Shown: in pieces, positions 59,264 to 64,000 of the stretch
Layout: each line of letters starts with the position of its first letter
How positions within the stretch are numbered: position 1 is the first letter of the stretch
Assembly: GCF_030694085.1 (NCBI RefSeq)
Contig: NZ_JAUXZE010000056.1
Location: forward strand, 1-64,000
DNA: 64,000 nt
Direction of reading: 5' to 3'
Origin: Tabrizicola sp.
GTDB taxonomy: Bacteria > Pseudomonadota > Alphaproteobacteria > Rhodobacterales > Rhodobacteraceae
Notes under the pieces: model-generated
Database searches by the model: none
The model's input: only the letters and a program-made list of their open reading frames with translations
Told to the model about the DNA's origin: nothing
Made by a program: the position numbers and the translations under genes

Positions 59264-59383
59264 AATACCGCCCTTTCATGCCTCATGGGGTCTAGTCACC
59301 CTTTTCGGGCGCCCCTTGCCGCGCAAGTTATCTGCTTTCCCCGCACCTGTCATGCCCCGATGCCCCGACCGGCAACCAGACGC

Positions 59384-59974
59384 CTAAGCGGAAAGGGTCG
59401 CATATAGCCCAAAGTCCTCGGCCGCGACCTCCTGCAACCTGGCAGCGGTTTCCGCAGTGATCTCGGTGGCCCCGGGCGGAGAGACGTTCAGCCGGGGCAG
59501 GATGACCTCGCAATTCAGGCGCTCTTCCAGGAACTGGACGAAGCTGCCGATCTCTTCATAGCGGAACAGGCGGTCGACACCGACGCCCTGCCTTGGCCGT
59601 AGGAACTTCCCCTGGCTGCCGACATCGGCAAAATCTGGTCGCGGGTCCTGGCACCAGGCCCGCACGAAGTCGTCGAACGACATTCCCTTTGTCGACTTCC
59701 CGACATCGGTCTCGTCCCGCTGGCGGAAGCGGTACCATGACCCAAGCCAATCCGTCGGCTCGCGCATCAGGGCGACCAGGGTGAAATTGTCCTTCGACGC
59801 GGCCTCGAGAAACGGGCCGATGAAGCGCCGATAGCGATGGACCGTGGTGTGCTTCAAAAGGGGAGGCCGCTGGATCGACACCGCCGCCAGCGATTCGAGC
59901 GCAGCCGCAATTGCCGTCGACCCGGTCTTCGGCGTCGCGAGAAACGCAAGCCTCTGCTCCCAGAACACCAGCAT
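59384..59974 (-). CDS. Sulfotransferase-like protein
   Basis: AFLATPKTGSTAIAAALESLA (5'-PSB-like), LVALMREPTDWLGSWYRFRQR. Start at 59974. Confidence 0.65.
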   Translation of the reverse strand: MLVFWEQRLAFLATPKTGSTAIAAALESLAAVSIQRPPLLKHTTVHRYRRFIGPFLEAASKDNFTLVALMREPTDWLGSWYRFRQRDETDVGKSTKGMSFDDFVRAWCQDPRPDFADVGSQGKFLRPRQGVGVDRLFRYEEIGSFVQFLEERLNCEVILPRLNVSPPGATEITAETAARLQEVAAEDFGLYATLSA

Positions 59975-60114
59975 CTTGGCCTCTTTTCCCCGAATAATCC
60001 TTGCAGTGCCCGGATGCACCTGACTTCCGTCAACACTCCCTTAACCAAAGCCGTGAAAAACTGCCACCACGAGATTTGAGTTGAATTGTTCCCTTTTTGT
60101 GCTCATAAGGTCAG

Positions 60115-60129
60115 GAACACTTGGGGAAC
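60115..60129. promoter_or_regulatory. Putative LexA/SOS box upstream of recA
   Basis: GAAC-ACTTGGG-GAAC, i.e. GTTC-N7-GTTC on the minus strand (alphaproteobacterial LexA consensus). Confidence 0.75.
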
Positions 60130-60178
60130 ACGGGCAAGGATTGCCGCCTGCGGGTGGCTGTGAAATAAGGAGCGTGAC

Positions 60179-61248
<1,070 letters not shown>

Positions 61249-61252
<4 letters not shown>

Positions 61253-61797
61253 GCAACCACGTCACCAGCGATGAACTGATGGCCGCGCTGCCGGGGGTGC
61301 TTTGCGCACCCAAGACCGGCAGCGCGGTCGAGCTTTTGTGCCTCCGACCCGGCTACGGCGAGCGCCGTTTCGTCGATCAGCTGACCGTCACCAGGGCGCA
61401 AGGCATCCCCGGCGAACGCTGGGGCACCGCGCCCTGGCTCAAACTGCCCGACGGTTCGGGTCACCCCGGTATCCAGGTCTCGATCCTGCCGCGCCGGGTG
61501 CTCGACCTTGTCTGGCGGGACCGAGACGCCGTGGTCCATCCCGGCGATACCTTCGTCTGCGACCTGGACATGACCGAGGCAAACCTGCCAGCCGGTCAGC
61601 TTCTTGCGGTAGGGTCAGCGGTTCTTCGTGTCTCCGATGTCTGGAACGACGCCTGCGCCAAGTGGAAAGTACGCCACGGCGAGGCGGCCTTCGACTGGGT
61701 CCGCGCACACCCGGACCTTCGCCTGCGCGGGGTCCTTTGTTCGATCGAACAGGACGGGATGATCCGCAACGGCGACGCCGTCGAAGTGCTGCGCTAG
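61249..61797 (+). CDS. MOSC-domain-like protein
   Basis: [46 protein letters not shown] (MOSC-like layout); GTG start overlaps the recA stop. Confidence 0.65.
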
Positions 61798-61908
61798 CTG
61801 CCTTTTTCCCTTGCGCGCAAGGCCGACTGTGGACAGCCCCTTTGCAGGGGGCTACATGGGGTCCGAACCCACGAATTCGCCCCCGATCTGGCTAAGGACC
61901 GCCCCCAC

Positions 61909-64000
61909 ATGGCCTCGCTGAACGACATCCGCTCCACATATCTCGACTTCTTCCGTCGCAACGATCACCGGGTCGTCGACAGCTCGCCCCTGGTGCCGCG
62001 GAACGATCCGACGCTGATGTTCACCAACTCGGGCATGGTCCAGTTCAAGAACCTGTTCACCGGGGTCGAGACGCGGGACTACAAGCGCGCGACGACGGCG
62101 CAGAAATGCGTGCGGGCCGGGGGCAAGCACAACGATCTCGACAATGTGGGCTACACAGCGCGGCATCATACCTTCTTCGAAATGCTGGGGAATTTCAGCT
62201 TCGGCGACTATTTCAAGGACCAGGCCATCGCCTTCGCCTGGGAGCTCTTGACCAAGGACTTCGGTCTGGCCAAGGACAAGCTTCTCGTCACGATCTACCA
62301 TACCGACGATGAGGCCGCGACGATCTGGAAGAAGGTCTCGGGCCTGACCGACGACCGGATCATCCGCATCGCCTCGGACGACAACTTCTGGCGGATGGGT
62401 CCCACCGGCCCCTGCGGCCCCTGCACGGAAATCTTCTACGACCACGGTGACCACATCTGGGGCGGCCCGCCGGGCAGCGCACAGGAAGACGGCGACCGCT
62501 TCATCGAGATCTGGAACAACGTCTTCATGCAGAACGAGCAGTTCGCCGACGGGCGACTGATCCCGCTGGAGATGCAGTCGATCGACACCGGCATGGGGCT
62601 GGAACGGATCGGGGCGCTTCTGCAGGGCAAGCACGACAACTACGACACCGACCTGATGCGCAGCCTGATCGAGGCCAGCGCGAACGTCACCTCGCAAGAC
62701 CCTGATGGACCAGGAAAAATCCATCACCGCGTCATCGCCGATCACTTGCGATCCACCTCCTTCCTGATTGCCGACGGGGTGATGCCGTCGAACGAGGGGC
62801 GCGGCTATGTCCTCCGCCGGATCATGCGCCGCGCGATGCGTCACGCCCACATGCTTGGCGCGCAGGATCCGGTGATGCACCGTCTGGTGCCTGCGCTGGT
62901 CCGGCAGATGGGTGGGGCCTATCCCGAACTCAGCCGCGCCCAGTCGATGATCGAAGAGACGCTGCGCAGCGAAGAAACCAAATTTAAACAGACGCTTGAC
63001 CGTGGTCTGCGGCTTCTGGACGACGAACTGTCCGGCCTCGCCGAAGGCGCGGCGTTGCCCGGCGCGGCGGCTTTCAAGCTGTACGACACCTACGGCTTTC
63101 CGCTTGACCTCACCCAAGATGCACTGCGGGAGAAGGGGCGTGAGGTGGACGTGCAGGGCTTCGATGCCGCGATGGCCGAGCAGAAGGCCAAGGCCCGCGC
63201 CGCATGGTCGGGCACGGGTGCCGCAGGCGACGCGAAGATCTGGTTCGAGATCGCCGAAGACCATGGCGTGACCGAATTCCTTGGCTACGACACCGAAACC
63301 GCCGAGGGCGTGATCACCGCGCTGTTGCGTGACGGTGCGCCCGTGGGGCAGGCCGCTGCGGGCGAAACGGTGCAGATCGTCGTCAACCAGACCCCGTTCT
63401 ACGCCGAATCCGGTGGCCAGGTTGGGGATTCCGGCCTGATCCGCACCCAGACCGGCACCGCCGAAGTGACGGACGTGAAGAAGGCCGCCGGGGTCTTCAT
63501 CCATATTGGCCGCGTCACGAAAGGCACTGTTATCAAAGGACAACCTGCCAAGCTGGAGGTGTCCCACACCCGCCGTTCGGCGATCCGCGCGAACCACTCT
63601 GCCACGCACCTTCTGCACGAGGCGTTGCGGCGCACCCTTGGCGACCATGTCGCTCAGCGCGGCAGCTTGAACGCCGCCGACCGGCTGCGTTTCGACTTCA
63701 GCCATTCCACCGCCATCGCGGCCCCGGATCTGGCCACCATCGAAGCCGAGGTCAACACCTACATCCGCCAGAATTCACCCGTGGAAACCCGGATCATGAC
63801 CCCCGACGACGCCCGCGCCATCGGTGCCCAGGCGCTGTTTGGCGAAAAGTACGGCGAGGAGGTTCGCGTCGTCTCGATGGGCACCCTCGAAGGCTCGGGC
63901 AAGGGGAGCGATGGCAAGACCTATTCCCTGGAACTTTGCGGCGGCACCCATGTCCAGCGGACCGGCGATATCGGCGCGATGGTCCTCCTCTCTGAAAGCG
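61909..64000 (+). CDS. alaS: Alanine--tRNA ligase (3' end outside the window)
   Basis: [52 protein letters not shown]; runs off the right edge, so absent from the ORF track. Confidence 0.97.
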   Translation, partial: MASLNDIRSTYLDFFRRNDHRVVDSSPLVPRNDPTLMFTNSGMVQFKNLFTGVETRDYKRATTAQKCVRAGGKHNDLDNVGYTARHHTFFEMLGNFSFGDYFKDQAIAFAWELLTKDFGLAKDKLLVTIYHTDDEAATIWKKVSGLTDDRIIRIASDDNFWRMGPTGPCGPCTEIFYDHGDHIWGGPPGSAQEDGDRFIEIWNNVFMQNEQFADGRLIPLEMQSIDTGMGLERIGALLQGKHDNYDTDLMRSLIEASANVTSQDPDGPGKIHHRVIADHLRSTSFLIADGVMPSNEGRGYVLRRIMRRAMRHAHMLGAQDPVMHRLVPALVRQMGGAYPELSRAQSMIEETLRSEETKFKQTLDRGLRLLDDELSGLAEGAALPGAAAFKLYDTYGFPLDLTQDALREKGREVDVQGFDAAMAEQKAKARAAWSGTGAAGDAKIWFEIAEDHGVTEFLGYDTETAEGVITALLRDGAPVGQAAAGETVQIVVNQTPFYAESGGQVGDSGLIRTQTGTAEVTDVKKAAGVFIHIGRVTKGTVIKGQPAKLEVSHTRRSAIRANHSATHLLHEALRRTLGDHVAQRGSLNAADRLRFDFSHSTAIAAPDLATIEAEVNTYIRQNSPVETRIMTPDDARAIGAQALFGEKYGEEVRVVSMGTLEGSGKGSDGKTYSLELCGGTHVQRTGDIGAMVLLSES

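Noticed and set aside
61852-63705. 617-aa minus-strand ORF opposite alaS
   Set aside because: Antisense shadow ORF of a high-GC coding region; the plus strand encodes clear AlaS and the minus frame has no recognisable domain.

Overview
This 64 kb GC-rich window is alphaproteobacterial, and gene content and synteny look like Rhodobacteraceae. It is mostly a housekeeping chromosomal segment. It opens exactly on the left inverted repeat of an IS3-family (IS407-type) element that has truncated a HEPN-like gene, next to tRNA-Gln(TTG). Recognisable blocks are: kdsA with capsule export genes (kpsT and a KpsE-like gene); an NhaA-like antiporter; rplM-rpsI; a MocR regulator divergent from a DUF1127 small protein; a PotBCA-type ABC transporter; tetR-ppk2; metA; guaA; an MttB-family methyltransferase; DUF6477/DUF6456 genes; lipA; a diheme cytochrome c; a small membrane protein with hpt; cinA-pgpA-ispDF; the dusB(nifR3)-ntrB-ntrC-ntrY-ntrX / trkA-trkH / hfq-hflX supercluster; a penicillin acylase; a peptidoglycan-binding putative amidase; a SYLF lipoprotein; recA with an SOS box; and alaS, which is cut by the right edge. 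I saw no CRISPR array, rRNA, prophage or complete defence island. The most interesting leads are: the IS-truncated HEPN protein beside a tRNA; the MocR/DUF1127 pair with a TGATACAA operator-like pattern; NtrC and NtrX that both lack GAFTGA, with an NtrC-like palindrome upstream of their operon; an hflX reading frame with no canonical start codon; an NhaA homologue with TD in place of the DD dyad; a DUF559-type pseudogene; and three families of short dispersed 3'-end repeats. All calls are from reading the sequence; no database search was run.
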